Assembly (NCBI RefSeq): GCF_009674805.1 | Contig: NZ_WKKI01000018.1 | Span: 1 to 62,878 of the forward strand | Direction of reading: 5' to 3' | Source: Metabacillus lacus | GTDB taxonomy: Bacteria > Bacillota > Bacilli > Bacillales > Bacillaceae | Length of the DNA stretch: 62,878 bases | Shown here: positions 33,696 to 42,850 of the stretch, one piece after another | Numbering within the stretch: the first letter of the stretch is position 1 | How the letters are laid out: every line of letters starts with the position of its first letter | Notes under the pieces: model-generated | Told to the model about the DNA's origin: nothing | Seen by the model: only the letters and a program-made list of their open reading frames with translations | The model's database searches: none | Translations under genes and position numbers: made by a program

Positions 33696-33944
33696 TTATT
33701 CTGTATATTCGGCATAATATATATAATTCTTTCTGCTGCTTTTGAGCAGTGCGGCCTTCTCAAAGTATACACGGTATCCTTTTTGAAGCTGATCATAACC
33801 AATGTATTTCAACTTTTGCTTCTTGGCCATTTCCTTTGCGGCGGCAGCGAGTTTACCTTCTGTAGAGATATAAGCAGGAGATGTATAATCAGTACTAACA
33901 GGCCTTGAACCAACAGCTTCCAGATAAAATTTCATATGTGCCAT
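33696..33944 (-). CDS. Small conserved hypothetical protein
   Basis: 82 residues, soluble, with a basic middle (KLAAAAKEMAKKQKLKYIGYDQLQKGYRVYF) and Tyr-rich end. No family recognised. GAGGGGAT is 6 bases before ATG 33942-33944, and it has its own terminator, so it is likely a real gene. Located between the tRNA and mgsR. Function unknown. Confidence 0.65.
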   Translation of the reverse strand: MAHMKFYLEAVGSRPVSTDYTSPAYISTEGKLAAAAKEMAKKQKLKYIGYDQLQKGYRVYFEKAALLKSSRKNYIYYAEYTE

Positions 33945-34097
33945 ACCTATCCCCTCTATGTTTTCTTTATAACGAACATCTATAAAGAAAGAATACCACC
34001 TCCCGGAATTTTTTTCAATATTTATTCCTAGTTATTTCAATTTTTTATCAAATTAATAGTTCATTTTAACTATAAAATTTCTTTATTAAGAAAAAAC

Positions 34098-34209
34098 CAC
34101 TTGATTGGAACGGAGGGCGGCGGCTTCTGCGAGATAGTCGAGACCCAGGACTGAGCGCTGAGGGAAGCGGCTCTGCCCTCCTATCGCAGAAAGCGTCAAC
34201 ATGAAGTGT
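34098..34209. repeat. Structured G+C-rich intergenic element (Bacillaceae dispersed repeat type)
   Basis: A block of about 110 bases, far more G+C-rich than its AT-rich surroundings, begins TTGATTGGAACGGAGGGCGG and ends GCAGAAAGCGTCAAC. This layout resembles dispersed repeats seen in Bacillus and Geobacillus intergenic regions. Two complementary pairs interleave: GGAGGGC (34112-34118) with GCCCTCC (34175-34181), and TTCTGC..GATAG (34125-34137) with CTATCGCAGAA (34181-34191), a pseudoknot-like order. No coding potential. The rest of the 33945-34317 gap is AT-rich and shows only the promoter side of the 33696 gene. Confidence 0.6.
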
Positions 34210-34261
34210 AAATCTAACCACATTGAAATTATTTCTATCTACTTTTTAAATAAGTAAAATA

Positions 34262-34302
34262 GACCGCAGCCAAACTCAAAATCCTCGAGTTTGGCTGCGA
34301 TC
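34262..34302 (-). terminator. Terminator after mgsR
   Basis: CGCAGCCAAACTC (34265-34277) pairs with GAGTTTGGCTGCG (34287-34299), a 13-bp stem. T tract on the minus strand is weak (TTTTACTT further on). Confidence 0.7.
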
Positions 34303-34317
34303 TGAATCATCCTTTTT

Positions 34318-34698
34318 CTAGATAGCTGATCTTTCCAATGTATTCTTTTTCATAAGCTTTGGCAGCTCTTGAGGGTTATATCCTACAATAAGCTTCATTC
34401 CGTCCGTAATAATCGGCCTTCTGAGCAGGCGCGGCTCTCTTTCCAGCAATTCCAAAACTTCCGATAATGTCATTTCGTCTATATTCAAATTGAGGGCTTT
34501 GAATGTTCTGCTCCGGGTAGCTAAAATCTCGTCAATTCCTTCAGTTGTTAATTCTAGTATTCTTTTCAGTTCATCCCTGGTAGGTGTTTCATTAAATAAG
34601 TGTCTTTCCTCGAACGGGATACCGTTTCCTTTAAGCCAATGCTTTGTTTTTCTGCAGGATGTACAACTTGGATACGTAAAAAAAGTGAGTTCTGACAA
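34318..34698 (-). CDS. mgsR: Spx/ArsC family regulator MgsR
   Basis: 126 residues of the ArsC/Spx fold with the redox CxxC motif in YPSCTSCRKTKHWL (Cys11/Cys14) and RRPIITDGMKLIVGY near 93-107. By size, CxxC and position it matches YqgZ/MgsR, an Spx paralogue that modulates part of the SigB stress response by interacting with RNA polymerase. AAGGAGGGG precedes the ATG. Divergent from the yqgY-like gene. Confidence 0.9.
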   Translation of the reverse strand: MSELTFFTYPSCTSCRKTKHWLKGNGIPFEERHLFNETPTRDELKRILELTTEGIDEILATRSRTFKALNLNIDEMTLSEVLELLEREPRLLRRPIITDGMKLIVGYNPQELPKLMKKNTLERSAI

Positions 34699-34772
34699 GT
34701 TTTCCCCTCCTTTTAAAATTCTTGACGTTTTAACTTAATTTCATTGTACATTATTTGTATAACGTTTGTACA

Positions 34773-34792
34773 CATTTATTGTACAATAAATG
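34773..34792. promoter_or_regulatory. 20-bp perfect palindrome in the mgsR/yqgY intergenic region
   Basis: CATTTATTGTACAATAAATG is a perfect palindrome. TGTACA-type pieces recur nearby (34746, 34767, 34871). It is probably an operator for an unidentified dimeric regulator. Confidence 0.5.
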
Positions 34793-34852
34793 TTGAACAA
34801 TTTTTGAACAGCGTCTTTTCCATACTTTTCAAATACAGAAATGTAAACGCTA

Positions 34853-34882
34853 TTTACAATTTGGTAAATTGTACATTATAAT
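34853..34882 (+). promoter_or_regulatory. Promoter of the DUF2626 gene
   Basis: TTTACA (34853-34858) and TATAAT (34877-34882), 18-bp spacer, with AAAGGAGGG ahead of the ATG at 34924. Confidence 0.6.
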
Positions 34883-34923
34883 AAATTAGTGATGGACTAG
34901 AGGGACAAAGGAGGGAAATACAT

Positions 34924-35169
34924 ATGGATCGTATGTTCCGCGTGTTAGGATTCTGGACGGGGATTTTTGCAGTCATGTTTTACTTAGGGGACATGAAAAC
35001 AACATCTTTATTATTCTTTGGTCAAACTGGATTTTTCGTATTTTTATCTTATTTAAAATTATCTGAACGCATGTACATTTATATTTTCGGAGCTTATCTA
35101 ACTGTTTTCTTCGTTGGATTTACTTACTGGTCAACATTTATGATGATCCCCGGCCAAGGGGGCCATTAA
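34924..35169 (+). CDS. yqgY: DUF2626 family membrane protein (YqgY-like)
   Basis: 81 residues with three hydrophobic segments (about 5-22, 28-45, 52-70) and the conserved start MDRMFRVLGFWTGIFAVMF. It corresponds to the DUF2626 family YqgY in position and length. Function unknown. Closed by a strong 20-bp terminator stem. Confidence 0.88.
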   Translation: MDRMFRVLGFWTGIFAVMFYLGDMKTTSLLFFGQTGFFVFLSYLKLSERMYIYIFGAYLTVFFVGFTYWSTFMMIPGQGGH

Positions 35170-35202
35170 TCCATAAGGGCACTCTGTCCGCTTAGGCCCG
35201 GC

Positions 35203-35247
35203 AGCAATGAAAAAAGCAGATCACGAGATCTGCTTTTTTCATTGCTG
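35203..35247. terminator. Strong bidirectional terminator yqgY / yqgX
   Basis: A perfect 20-bp stem (35203-35222 with 35227-35246), loop ACGA, with internal A6 and T6 tracts that serve both convergent genes. Confidence 0.88.
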
Positions 35248-35268
35248 CTTATAAATTGCTATCTGCTG

Positions 35269-35910
35269 TTAGTAAGCCTGAAAACCATTTAAGAAAGGAT
35301 TGCTGTCCATTTCAATTTCAATGGTTGTTTCAGCTCCATGCCCGGACAAAACCAATGTGTCCTCAGGAAGAGTCAGCAATTTTTTGTGAATGCTGCTAAT
35401 CAATGTATCGTGGTTTCCTCCCGGCAAATCAGTACGGCCAATACTGCCTTGAAACAATGCATCTCCTGAAAAGACTATTCCTGCACCTTCACTGTAGTAG
35501 GAAAGACTTCCCGGAGAGTGGCCCGGGGTTTCAAACACTTTTAAAGAAAAGCTGCCAATCTCTAAGTTACCCTCCCCGCTCAGCAGGTGGTCTGCAGGAC
35601 CGGCAGTTATCGCTCCTCCCATAAACAGCTGAGAACCATTAAGTGCCGGATCTGTCAGCCAATCACGTTCTTTTTTATGTATATAAACAGGAATCTTCCA
35701 CTGCTTTCTTACATCTTCTACCGCTCCTATATGATCAAAATGAGCATGAGTGAGCAGTATGGCCAGCGGCCTTGCTTGCATCTTTTTTAATTCCCTGCCC
35801 AGTTTATCTGCCTCTCCTCCCGGATCTATAATGAGACAATCTCCATTCTCCTGCAGAAATAAGTAGGCATTAGTTCCAAGCGGCCCTAGCGGTATGCGTT
35901 TCCATTTCAA
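35269..35910 (-). CDS. yqgX: MBL-fold metallo-hydrolase YqgX
   Basis: 213-residue glyoxalase II-like protein with the metal motif THAHFDHIG (about 54-62), ETPGHSPGSLSYY near 130, SGDALF near 152 and LSGHGAETTI near 190. Likely acts on thioesters (bacillithiol or hydroxyacyl conjugates); exact substrate unknown. GGGAGAATT precedes the ATG. Confidence 0.9.
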   Translation of the reverse strand: MKWKRIPLGPLGTNAYLFLQENGDCLIIDPGGEADKLGRELKKMQARPLAILLTHAHFDHIGAVEDVRKQWKIPVYIHKKERDWLTDPALNGSQLFMGGAITAGPADHLLSGEGNLEIGSFSLKVFETPGHSPGSLSYYSEGAGIVFSGDALFQGSIGRTDLPGGNHDTLISSIHKKLLTLPEDTLVLSGHGAETTIEIEMDSNPFLNGFQAY

Positions 35911-36089
35911 TGCAATTCTCCCCCTTCCTTTTTATCCTTCTATTATCATCAAAAACTGTTCCAATAGCAAATGGACTGTTGTTAACATCCATATTTATCC
36001 TCGACAAACTGTATGAAAACGATTAAAATATTAGAAGAACTTATCTTATAACGTGATATTTTTTATACATACACAAGGGGGCTGTCAAA

Positions 36090-36263
36090 ATGGGGTTAGT
36101 GATTATCTTTAGTCTTGTTACACTATTGTCTGTTTGGGGATTTTATAGAAGCTTGATGGACAAAAATCTTCTTGGTATCGTTTTTGCAGGAGGTACGCTG
36201 GCTGTATTTGGATTTTTCACAATCATGACAATTATATACCACGGATTTCCTACTGCTCATTAA
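36090..36263 (+). CDS. DUF2759 family small membrane protein
   Basis: 57 residues, MGLVIIFSLVTLLSVWGFY, with two membrane helices (about 3-19 and 28-50) around the polar turn MDKNLLG. AAGGGGGCTG lies 7-12 bases before the ATG. It matches DUF2759 (yqgW region of B. subtilis). Followed by a terminator, so transcribed alone. Function unknown. Confidence 0.8.
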   Translation: MGLVIIFSLVTLLSVWGFYRSLMDKNLLGIVFAGGTLAVFGFFTIMTIIYHGFPTAH

Positions 36264-36281
36264 TGTTCATTCAATACAAGC

Positions 36282-36314
36282 AAAGCCCTCTGGACTTCCA
36301 GAGGGCTTTTTGTA
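36282..36314. terminator. Terminator after the DUF2759 gene
   Basis: AAAGCCCTCTGGA (36282-36294) and TCCAGAGGGCTTT (36297-36309), followed by TTTTT. Confidence 0.88.
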
Positions 36315-36357
36315 TGCTTCATTTGTGAATAGTCATCTACCAAAAAAGCAGGTAGTT

Positions 36358-36669
36358 CTATTTCATTTTCTTGTTCACACTCTCCAGCTTGCCGCTGAGC
36401 GTGGAAGGTTTATCACGTCTGTCATCAATACGGATGTTCGTAGCCACACGGCTGATGCCTTTAGAAAATGGGACCTCGTGAATGGCCTGCAAAACTTTGA
36501 ACAACTCTGGCAGCTCTCCCTCTATCAATGTATTCATAGGTGTAAGCTGAAACTGTATCGTACCTTCTTCCTCAAATTTCTTCAGCACATGCTGTATTTC
36601 TGCAACATACTCACTGACGCTCGGTCCTTCTGTTCCGATAGGGATAATCGTTACATCAACAATTGCCAT
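36358..36669 (-). CDS. yqgV: MTH1187 family thiamine-binding protein YqgV
   Basis: 103 residues of the DUF77/MTH1187 ferredoxin-like fold: MAIVDVTIIPIGTEGPSVS at the start and FKVLQAIHEVPFSKGISRV in the middle. Family members bind thiamine-type ligands; role unclear. It follows the yqgU-like gene by 13 bases, AGGAGG upstream. Confidence 0.9.
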   Translation of the reverse strand: MAIVDVTIIPIGTEGPSVSEYVAEIQHVLKKFEEEGTIQFQLTPMNTLIEGELPELFKVLQAIHEVPFSKGISRVATNIRIDDRRDKPSTLSGKLESVNKKMK

Positions 36670-36682
36670 AACTGCCTCCTGA

Positions 36683-37792
36683 TTAGTGGTGTTGGGAATA
36701 CTGTATTAGTGGAACCAAAGTACCGCTGCTCAAATGTATCATCTGGTTCAGACCCGGGCCGGATAATATGCTTTTTCCGCTTGGAGAAAGAACCAGTTTA
36801 CCTGGTTCTGCATCATGCAGTACCACATTTTTTTGACCGTTCAAGGTATTAACTCCTATTAGGTCATATTGTCCGGATACTGACTCAAAGAAAGTATAAA
36901 AGGTATTTGCTTTGTCGTCAAAGATAAACTCCGGGGGAGACCATTCTTCGTACATACGCTGGAAATTGAGTTCCAGCTTCAATGTTAACTTCTCTGTTTC
37001 ACCTTGAAAGAAATGAAAGCTTCCTATTCCTGCCTCTTCATCTTTTAATTCTGCCGCAATCAGCAAGTCCCCGGCATTCTTTTGAGCTGCTGCACTTCCT
37101 GATAACTGCTTTTGCGTCCCGCTCTGCAAATCATATACAAGAAGAGGGGCGTGAGAAGAGCGGGATTCCTGATCCCACTCTATATAAGAGAATGTGTCTT
37201 CTCCGTTCCACTCAGCAAAAGGAACTTGCAGAGGGCTGTTAAACACTTTTTCTTCGTAAACATCTATGATAAAGGATTGAAAGCTCCAATCCTTCTGAAA
37301 CACAGTTGCATAAAACAGATTTTCTTTATATGAATTCCACGAAATTTGCAAATCAAAAGAAGGAAATGCCTGCTGAAAAAGAATATCCCCATCTCTATTC
37401 AAAAGGAGGATATCCGCTTCAGACTCTGCCGTGCTCCTTTGAATCAGAAATAAGCTGCCTTCTCTGCTTCTTTGAATTTCTGTTACGGGACTGTCTGATT
37501 CGTAAAATGTCTTTCTGCTCCCGTTGTACAGATTGTACAACTGTACATGAGTGTGCTCTCCAGCTGTTTCCGTCACGATGACAGTCTCTTCATCATACCA
37601 GCCTTCAACCGCCGTATATACGCCTTCCTTCTCCCCCAGTGGAAGAATATCATCAGGAGTTTTTTCTTCAACTATTTCAGGAGATACATTTTTAGAAGGT
37701 TTTAATAGCTTTGAGTCTGTTTCTTGAGGCTGATGAGGTTGGCAAGCTGTCACAAGCAATAGAAGTAAAAAGAGTGGGAACAAGGTTCTCAT
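36683..37792 (-). CDS. yqgU: YqgU-like lipoprotein
   Basis: 369 residues from ATG 37790-37792, preceded by AAAGGAGATAGG. Signal peptide with lipobox LLLVTAC (Cys about 16-17), then a long region of repeated beta strands that looks like a beta-propeller (TolB/WD-like, for example SGTQKQLSG, NGQKNVVLHD). Attached to the outer face of the membrane. An upstream reading start (37897) would lie in yqgT. Function unknown; operon with yqgT and yqgV. Confidence 0.85.
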   Translation of the reverse strand: MRTLFPLFLLLLLVTACQPHQPQETDSKLLKPSKNVSPEIVEEKTPDDILPLGEKEGVYTAVEGWYDEETVIVTETAGEHTHVQLYNLYNGSRKTFYESDSPVTEIQRSREGSLFLIQRSTAESEADILLLNRDGDILFQQAFPSFDLQISWNSYKENLFYATVFQKDWSFQSFIIDVYEEKVFNSPLQVPFAEWNGEDTFSYIEWDQESRSSHAPLLVYDLQSGTQKQLSGSAAAQKNAGDLLIAAELKDEEAGIGSFHFFQGETEKLTLKLELNFQRMYEEWSPPEFIFDDKANTFYTFFESVSGQYDLIGVNTLNGQKNVVLHDAEPGKLVLSPSGKSILSGPGLNQMIHLSSGTLVPLIQYSQHH

Positions 37793-37811
37793 CAGCCTAT
37801 CTCCTTTCCTG

Positions 37812-38933
37812 TTACATATATAACGAGGCCCAGAAAATGCCCCTGCTTTTATCTGCAATCTCTGTAAATTGCCCAATAGGCAAGGGGTTCGAGCCAATCC
37901 CGAGCTCTACTGTATAACCCGGCAATTTTCGCTCGTTGATAAACCAGTCCCGGAATCCGGCATGGCTGTCGATATCTCGGACTGGAAGATAGCCGCTCAG
38001 TGCTGCGTATTCATTTACAATCATCTCTGCTTCCTGCGGCTCTCTCCCAAGATATCCCCAATATATCTCCTCACCCTGAGTGTGAAAAGCAACAACTCTG
38101 TCAAAATTCCTGTCTTTGACGAGCTGAGCCATACATTGTGCTTCTGGTTCAGTAAGGGGCCGATCGCCGGGATAATCTCTTGGTGCGGGACTTTGAGGAA
38201 TTTTCCTGATTTTTTCAATTTCCCAGTTAGCCGGATACTGATTGTTAAGATCCACCCCTCTAATGTTAGCCTTCCATTGAGAAAAATCTTCCCTGTCCCC
38301 GTTTATTTTCTTTACTTTTTCATAAAGACTTCCCTCTTTTGGAAGGTTCTCAAGAACAAGATCTACTCCATCAGGGTTTACCATGGGCACAACAGAGAGT
38401 GTCGTTTCATTATATAAATCCCGTGCTTTATACCCCCTGTAATGGCTATCTTCCAGCAGGGCCGTTACATATTCAAACAGCCAGCTCATCGTTACGCAGG
38501 AAGTAATCCATTCATTTGCATGAAAAGATCCGTTTAAATGAACTTTTTTCGGCCCTCTCCCTAAGGATAGTTCGATAATAGGCTGTCCTAACACACTTTG
38601 GCCAATAACTGATTTTCTAACAAAAGGAAATGAATTCGATAGGAGCTGAATGTCGCTATAGCAATCGGTGGATGAGTAAGTTTCTTTAAGATGTATGATA
38701 GGAGCTGGCAAGTATGCAGGTATGTTGTGCAGCTTGATATATACAGATAGTTCATCCCTAAGACCACAATCCGCGGAATTCGAAACAGAGAGGGCCGGCA
38801 ACGCTGCATTTGTCCCTCGCAGGTAAATCTCTTTGCTTAATCCTTCATTACAATCCTCTAACAACTGCCTTGGTATTTTCAGCAATGAAGCAAGCTTTGA
38901 TACTGTGATATCCTGCTGAATAAAACACTTCAT
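37812..38933 (-). CDS. yqgT: Gamma-D-glutamyl-L-diamino acid endopeptidase (M14, YqgT-like)
   Basis: 373-residue zinc carboxypeptidase-fold enzyme. An N-terminal LysM-like segment (about 1-45, ITVSKLASLLKIPRQLLEDCN) precedes the M14 domain with zinc ligands in GSFHANEW (His, Glu), a later His in VVAFHTQGEE, substrate motif NPDGVDL, and the catalytic Glu in YTVELGIG. It would cleave D-Glu-meso-DAP bonds in cell-wall peptides for recycling. Start at 38931-38933 after GGAGGTGGAG; a longer frame exists upstream without support. Confidence 0.92.
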   Translation of the reverse strand: MKCFIQQDITVSKLASLLKIPRQLLEDCNEGLSKEIYLRGTNAALPALSVSNSADCGLRDELSVYIKLHNIPAYLPAPIIHLKETYSSTDCYSDIQLLSNSFPFVRKSVIGQSVLGQPIIELSLGRGPKKVHLNGSFHANEWITSCVTMSWLFEYVTALLEDSHYRGYKARDLYNETTLSVVPMVNPDGVDLVLENLPKEGSLYEKVKKINGDREDFSQWKANIRGVDLNNQYPANWEIEKIRKIPQSPAPRDYPGDRPLTEPEAQCMAQLVKDRNFDRVVAFHTQGEEIYWGYLGREPQEAEMIVNEYAALSGYLPVRDIDSHAGFRDWFINERKLPGYTVELGIGSNPLPIGQFTEIADKSRGIFWASLYM

Positions 38934-38998
38934 GTTCTCCACCTCCACCTTAACAATAAAGTGTATGTCAGGCAATGGGCCAATTTGTTTGTCTCTGC

Positions 38999-39033
38999 AA
39001 AAAAACCTTGGGCGTATGCCCAAGGTTTCGGTT
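38999..39033 (-). terminator. Terminator after yqgS
   Basis: AAACCTTGGGC (39003-39013) and GCCCAAGGTTT (39018-39028) with loop GTAT, and an A run (T on the minus strand) following. Confidence 0.85.
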
Positions 39034-40944
39034 TTACTTCTTTCCGGTTTGTATTTCTTCCGCCTGATCTAATCCATCCAGCTGCTCATGATAAAAACGG
39101 AGAAGATCGCCATTCACGATTTTATCTGAGTAATCAAGCTCCTGCTTAGCTTTTTCTATATAAGGCTCACAAGACCCCTCTTCAGCAGGCTCTCCGCTTT
39201 CTTTCACAAAGCATGCGCCGCCAGTGTAAATGAGTTCATCGGTAATAAAGCTTCCATCACGCAAGACTGCAAACGGCAGTCTTTTCTCCGCAAATAAATC
39301 ATGGCCAAATTGCAGATGCTCCCTTGTGTCAATTCCAAGCAAGTGCATCAAGGTTGGCTTCATGTCAATTTGTCCAGCAACTTCTTCAATGTTCCTCGGA
39401 TTATTATCTGTCACACCAGGAATGTGGATCATAAAAGGAACACGCTGCAGCTGTGTGGACTCAAAAGGTGTAATTTCTTTGCCAAGAAACTGACTCATGG
39501 CGCCATTATGATTTTCAGAGATTCCATAATGATCACCATATAATAGAATCATGGAATTATCGTAAAGGCCTTCTTCCTTTAATTTCTCAAAAAGGACTTT
39601 AATTGACTCATCCAGGTAACGAACAGTTGGAAAATACCTGTTTAACGTTCTGCTGTTAGAATCAAACTCTTCGATCATTTTGTCCTCTTCCCCCAGCTCA
39701 AATGGGAAATGGTTGGTCAAGGTAATCATTCTCGTATAAAAAGGCTGAGGGACATTTTTCAAATGCTCTACTGTTTGTTCAAAAAACTCTATGTCTTTTA
39801 ATCCCCAGCCTACGGAGTTTTCAGGATTAACATCATAATCCCTTATATCAAAGAAACGGTCATACGCAAAAGCCTGGTACATAATATCACGGTTCCAGAA
39901 GCTTTTATTGTTAGCGTGAAATACCGCCGAGTAATATCCTTCTTCCTTCAATACTTCCGGAGTAGCCATAAATTCATTATTGGCATTTGTGAAAAAAACT
40001 GCACCCCGGCTGAGCGGATAAAGAGAATTATCAACCAGAAATTCAGAATCAGCCGTTTTACCCTGTCCTGTCTGATGATAGAAGTTTTCAAAGTTGTAGC
40101 TCTCCCTTGCAAGCTGATTCAGAAAAGGGGTAATCTCCTGGCCGTTCAATTCCTCATTCATAACAAAACTTTGCAGGGATTCCAACGTTACAACGATTAC
40201 ATTCCTATTCTTTGCAATGCCGAACAAGTCGCCCGCAGGCTCTTTGCGGTTGGCATTCACATAGTTCTCAATATCAGTTAAGCTGTTGCTGTCAGCCAAA
40301 GCTCGTTGGGCAGTTGTTTTTGACTGGATAATTCCATCGTATATGTGAAAGTTATAAACGCTGATGTTTTTAACGAGCATTTCTCTGTCAAATGAACGTG
40401 TCAGCAGCTGTGGGCGCTCCGTTTCAGCAAGTCCGAGATTAAAGAAGAAAACAGCTGCAACCAACAGATAGTAGGCTGTTCTGACTTTTGCTGTTGTTCT
40501 TGCTTCTGAAGCCTGCTTTCTGAAGTAAGGCTTTCTGCTGAGCCACATTAAAATGATGATGTCAACAAGCATCAATAAATCAACCGGTTGAAAAAGCTCT
40601 GTTATGCTGCTTCCCAAATCGCCCATATTGCTCGTTTGGAAAAGCACAGGGATGGTTAAAAAATCAGTAAAAAACCGGTAGAAAATCATATTGGCAAGAA
40701 GAATGAAGGTAATCGCCATACTTGCACCAATGATATATCTGTTTCTGTTTTTCTCTTTTAGGAATAATCCAATTCCAAATACGAGCAGCAAGAAACTCAG
40801 CGGGTTAATGAAGAGAATGATTTCTTGAGTGAAATTTTCAATTTTAATATTAAAGCTGGTTTTGTAGACCACATACGTTTTTATCCACATTAGTACAGTT
40901 GCAATCATTGTAAAAGCAAAGGTTGAAACTGATTTTTTACGCAT
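39034..40944 (-). CDS. yqgS: LtaS-family lipoteichoic acid synthase YqgS
   Basis: 636 residues: five N-terminal membrane helices (within 1-180), then an extracellular sulfatase-fold domain. The nucleophile threonine is in [13 protein letters not shown] (about 298-310), metal-binding Glu in [10 protein letters not shown] near 252, and DHYGISENH near 475. Polymerises glycerol phosphate onto the glycolipid anchor or primes it. Size fits the B. subtilis LtaS paralogue YqgS (638). Confidence 0.93.
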   Translation of the reverse strand: MRKKSVSTFAFTMIATVLMWIKTYVVYKTSFNIKIENFTQEIILFINPLSFLLLVFGIGLFLKEKNRNRYIIGASMAITFILLANMIFYRFFTDFLTIPVLFQTSNMGDLGSSITELFQPVDLLMLVDIIILMWLSRKPYFRKQASEARTTAKVRTAYYLLVAAVFFFNLGLAETERPQLLTRSFDREMLVKNISVYNFHIYDGIIQSKTTAQRALADSNSLTDIENYVNANRKEPAGDLFGIAKNRNVIVVTLESLQSFVMNEELNGQEITPFLNQLARESYNFENFYHQTGQGKTADSEFLVDNSLYPLSRGAVFFTNANNEFMATPEVLKEEGYYSAVFHANNKSFWNRDIMYQAFAYDRFFDIRDYDVNPENSVGWGLKDIEFFEQTVEHLKNVPQPFYTRMITLTNHFPFELGEEDKMIEEFDSNSRTLNRYFPTVRYLDESIKVLFEKLKEEGLYDNSMILLYGDHYGISENHNGAMSQFLGKEITPFESTQLQRVPFMIHIPGVTDNNPRNIEEVAGQIDMKPTLMHLLGIDTREHLQFGHDLFAEKRLPFAVLRDGSFITDELIYTGGACFVKESGEPAEEGSCEPYIEKAKQELDYSDKIVNGDLLRFYHEQLDGLDQAEEIQTGKK

Positions 40945-41336
40945 TCTTTAACCTCCCAGTACGGCGGAATTGCGCATAATATTCTGTCATTTTCCATTTA
41001 TTAGGGTAAACATTGAGGACAACTAAATCATATCTTAATACTTCTTTTACAAAAAATCAATATTTTTTCACATTGCGGTTACATTGAGATGGTAGAATGA
41101 TAGCTTGAACTTCTTTTCCCAATTTATAGACGATGGTAAACCAGGATATGTTTCAATTTATGGTTATTCTCAAAAATTTCCTGCTGATGACCTATTCTTA
41201 TACAGCATATTGACTTCGAAATCTTCTATTTGAACTGAACTGTGTGGTCCTCTTCGTGAGTCCTTATCTTGATTTCATTGCAGCCTCAAGAGATCAACAG
41301 CATGCTCAACACATTCTCCCTATTTTACTTCTAACG
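40945..41336. other. Gap between yqgS and glcK
   Basis: About 400 AT-rich bases. It should hold the yqgS promoter near 40960-41000 (minus strand). I see no gene, RNA motif or repeat. Confidence 0.5.
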
Positions 41337-41367
41337 AAAAAGAGCCACTGATTAGTGACTCCTTTAG
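41337..41367 (-). terminator. Terminator after glcK
   Basis: On the minus strand GAGTCACT pairs with AGTGGCTC (one G-T pair), loop AATC, followed by TTTTT. Confidence 0.75.
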
Positions 41368-41394
41368 TATCCGTAACAATATGAAAAAATAATC

Positions 41395-42360
41395 TTACGA
41401 AATCAGGTTTTGTTTCGCGAGCCATGCTCCTCCGATGACACCTGCATCATTTCCAAGAGTGGCTATTGCGATCTCAACTGCAGCCCCGGCTCTTGGGAAT
41501 GCATATTTTTTCATTTTCAACTGTACTTTATGAACAAGCAGGTCCCCAGCCTTGGAAACTCCGCCTCCAAGTACAATTTTTTCCGGGTTCAGTGCGCTCG
41601 CAAGGTTGCCCAGCACCATGCCGAGATAATCAGTTACTTCGTCCACTACACTTAGCGCCAGACTGTCTCCAGCTTCAGCTGCAGCAAATACATCCTTTGC
41701 AGTCACAGCGCGTGCTTCTTCAAAAATAGTACGAAGTGCACTTGGAGTGTCGTCTCCTTGGAGCTTTTCAAGAGCAATTCTTACAATCCCTGTTGCGGAG
41801 GCAATCGTCTCAATACAGCCTGTTTTACCGCAGTTGCATTGAGCTCCGCCTTGCGCCACAGCTGTTATATGGCCAATTTCTCCTCCAGCGCCATTCACGC
41901 CGTGGACAATGATTCCATTAGAAATAATTCCTCCGCCCACGCCCGTTCCGAGGGTCACGCAGATCAAATCTTTAGCTCCGTCTCCGGCACCCTTCCACAT
42001 TTCACCCAAAGCAGCAATATTAGCGTCATTATCAATGATGGCAGATAAGCCTGTTTCCATCTCTAAATGATCTTTTAAAGGGTAATCCTTCCAGCCAAGA
42101 TTTACAGTTTCATACACAAGACCGGTTGCCAGGTTTACTGGGCCTGGAGCTCCCATGCCGATCCCAGCCAGCCTGCCCTTCTGTTGTCCCAGCTCAGCCA
42201 GCTTGCTGTCTATTGCTTTTGCGATATCTGTTGTAATCTTTTTCCCTGTTTTGTCAGTAGGAATTTCCCACTTTTCGATGATTTCACCGTAAAAATTAAT
42301 AAATGCCATCTTGATTGTTGTTCCGCCTAAATCAATACCTACAAGCCATTGATCGTTCAT
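41395..42360 (-). CDS. glcK: Glucokinase (ROK family)
   Basis: Phosphorylates cytosolic glucose to glucose-6-phosphate. 321 residues with the ATP motif [12 protein letters not shown] (9-20), substrate region EIGHI near 160, and the zinc motif [10 protein letters not shown] near 175-184. Downstream of yqgQ on the same strand, 50 bases apart, as in B. subtilis; the two form an operon. Confidence 0.96.
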   Translation of the reverse strand: MNDQWLVGIDLGGTTIKMAFINFYGEIIEKWEIPTDKTGKKITTDIAKAIDSKLAELGQQKGRLAGIGMGAPGPVNLATGLVYETVNLGWKDYPLKDHLEMETGLSAIIDNDANIAALGEMWKGAGDGAKDLICVTLGTGVGGGIISNGIIVHGVNGAGGEIGHITAVAQGGAQCNCGKTGCIETIASATGIVRIALEKLQGDDTPSALRTIFEEARAVTAKDVFAAAEAGDSLALSVVDEVTDYLGMVLGNLASALNPEKIVLGGGVSKAGDLLVHKVQLKMKKYAFPRAGAAVEIAIATLGNDAGVIGGAWLAKQNLIS

Positions 42361-42393
42361 GTGTCAGTCATCCTTTTTGTTATATTCATGTTT

Positions 42394-42408
42394 AGGAAAC
42401 CGTTTGCA
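42394..42408 (-). promoter_or_regulatory. cre-like site between yqgQ and glcK
   Basis: AGGAAACCGTTTGCA matches the cre consensus at all but one defined position (second base). Being inside the operon, it might act as a CcpA roadblock; low certainty. Confidence 0.35.
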
Positions 42409-42410
42409 CT

Positions 42411-42620
42411 TTAGTTAAGAAGCTGCTTATTACGCTGAACTTGAACTTCCTGCCTAAGCAGCAAAAGTGCCATCTGATATTCTCTTGGCTCAATCAGCTG
42501 TGAAGTAAACAGCTGTTTTACCTCTTCTTCCATTAATTCTAAATCTGCAATCCGATCACCTGTGTAAATGTAGATGCCGAATCTTTTCAGCAGCTGCTGT
42601 ACGTCATAAATTGTTTTCAA
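42411..42620 (-). CDS. yqgQ: YqgQ family protein
   Basis: 69 residues, MKTIYDVQQLLKRFGIYIY then GDRIADLELMEEEVKQLF, the DUF910 fold: a small helical protein found upstream of glucokinase in Bacillus. Possible single-strand nucleic-acid binding has been proposed from structure; function unproven. AAGGAGATTAAC is its ribosome binding site. Confidence 0.9.
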   Translation of the reverse strand: MKTIYDVQQLLKRFGIYIYTGDRIADLELMEEEVKQLFTSQLIEPREYQMALLLLRQEVQVQRNKQLLN

Positions 42621-42812
42621 GTGTTAATCTCCTTGAAGTTTGGTTTCTACCTATAAATTATAGAATAATGGTGCTATCGTCAAGTGATTCTTGCCATTTG
42701 CTCTTACTTTTCTCATGGAAAAAGTCCTGCAAAGAGAGTGTTTAGCGTTCAGGCAGCGACCGGCACAACAACAGATGAGATGAAAAACAGTGCTATATGT
42801 GAAAACAGCCTG

Positions 42813-42841
42813 TAAAAAAGACTGCAAACCTTTGCAGTCTA
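42813..42841 (-). terminator. Terminator after the SpoVAF-like gene
   Basis: GACTGCAAA (42820-42828) and TTTGCAGTC (42831-42839), loop CC, with TTTTTT on the minus strand. Bases 42621-42812 hold the yqgQ leader; nothing else seen. Confidence 0.88.
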
Positions 42842-42850
42842 TCACCTTAT

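Noticed and set aside
40945-41336. Small RNA or gene in the yqgS-glcK gap
   Set aside because: AT-rich sequence with no stable hairpin, ribosome binding site or conserved core that I can recognise.
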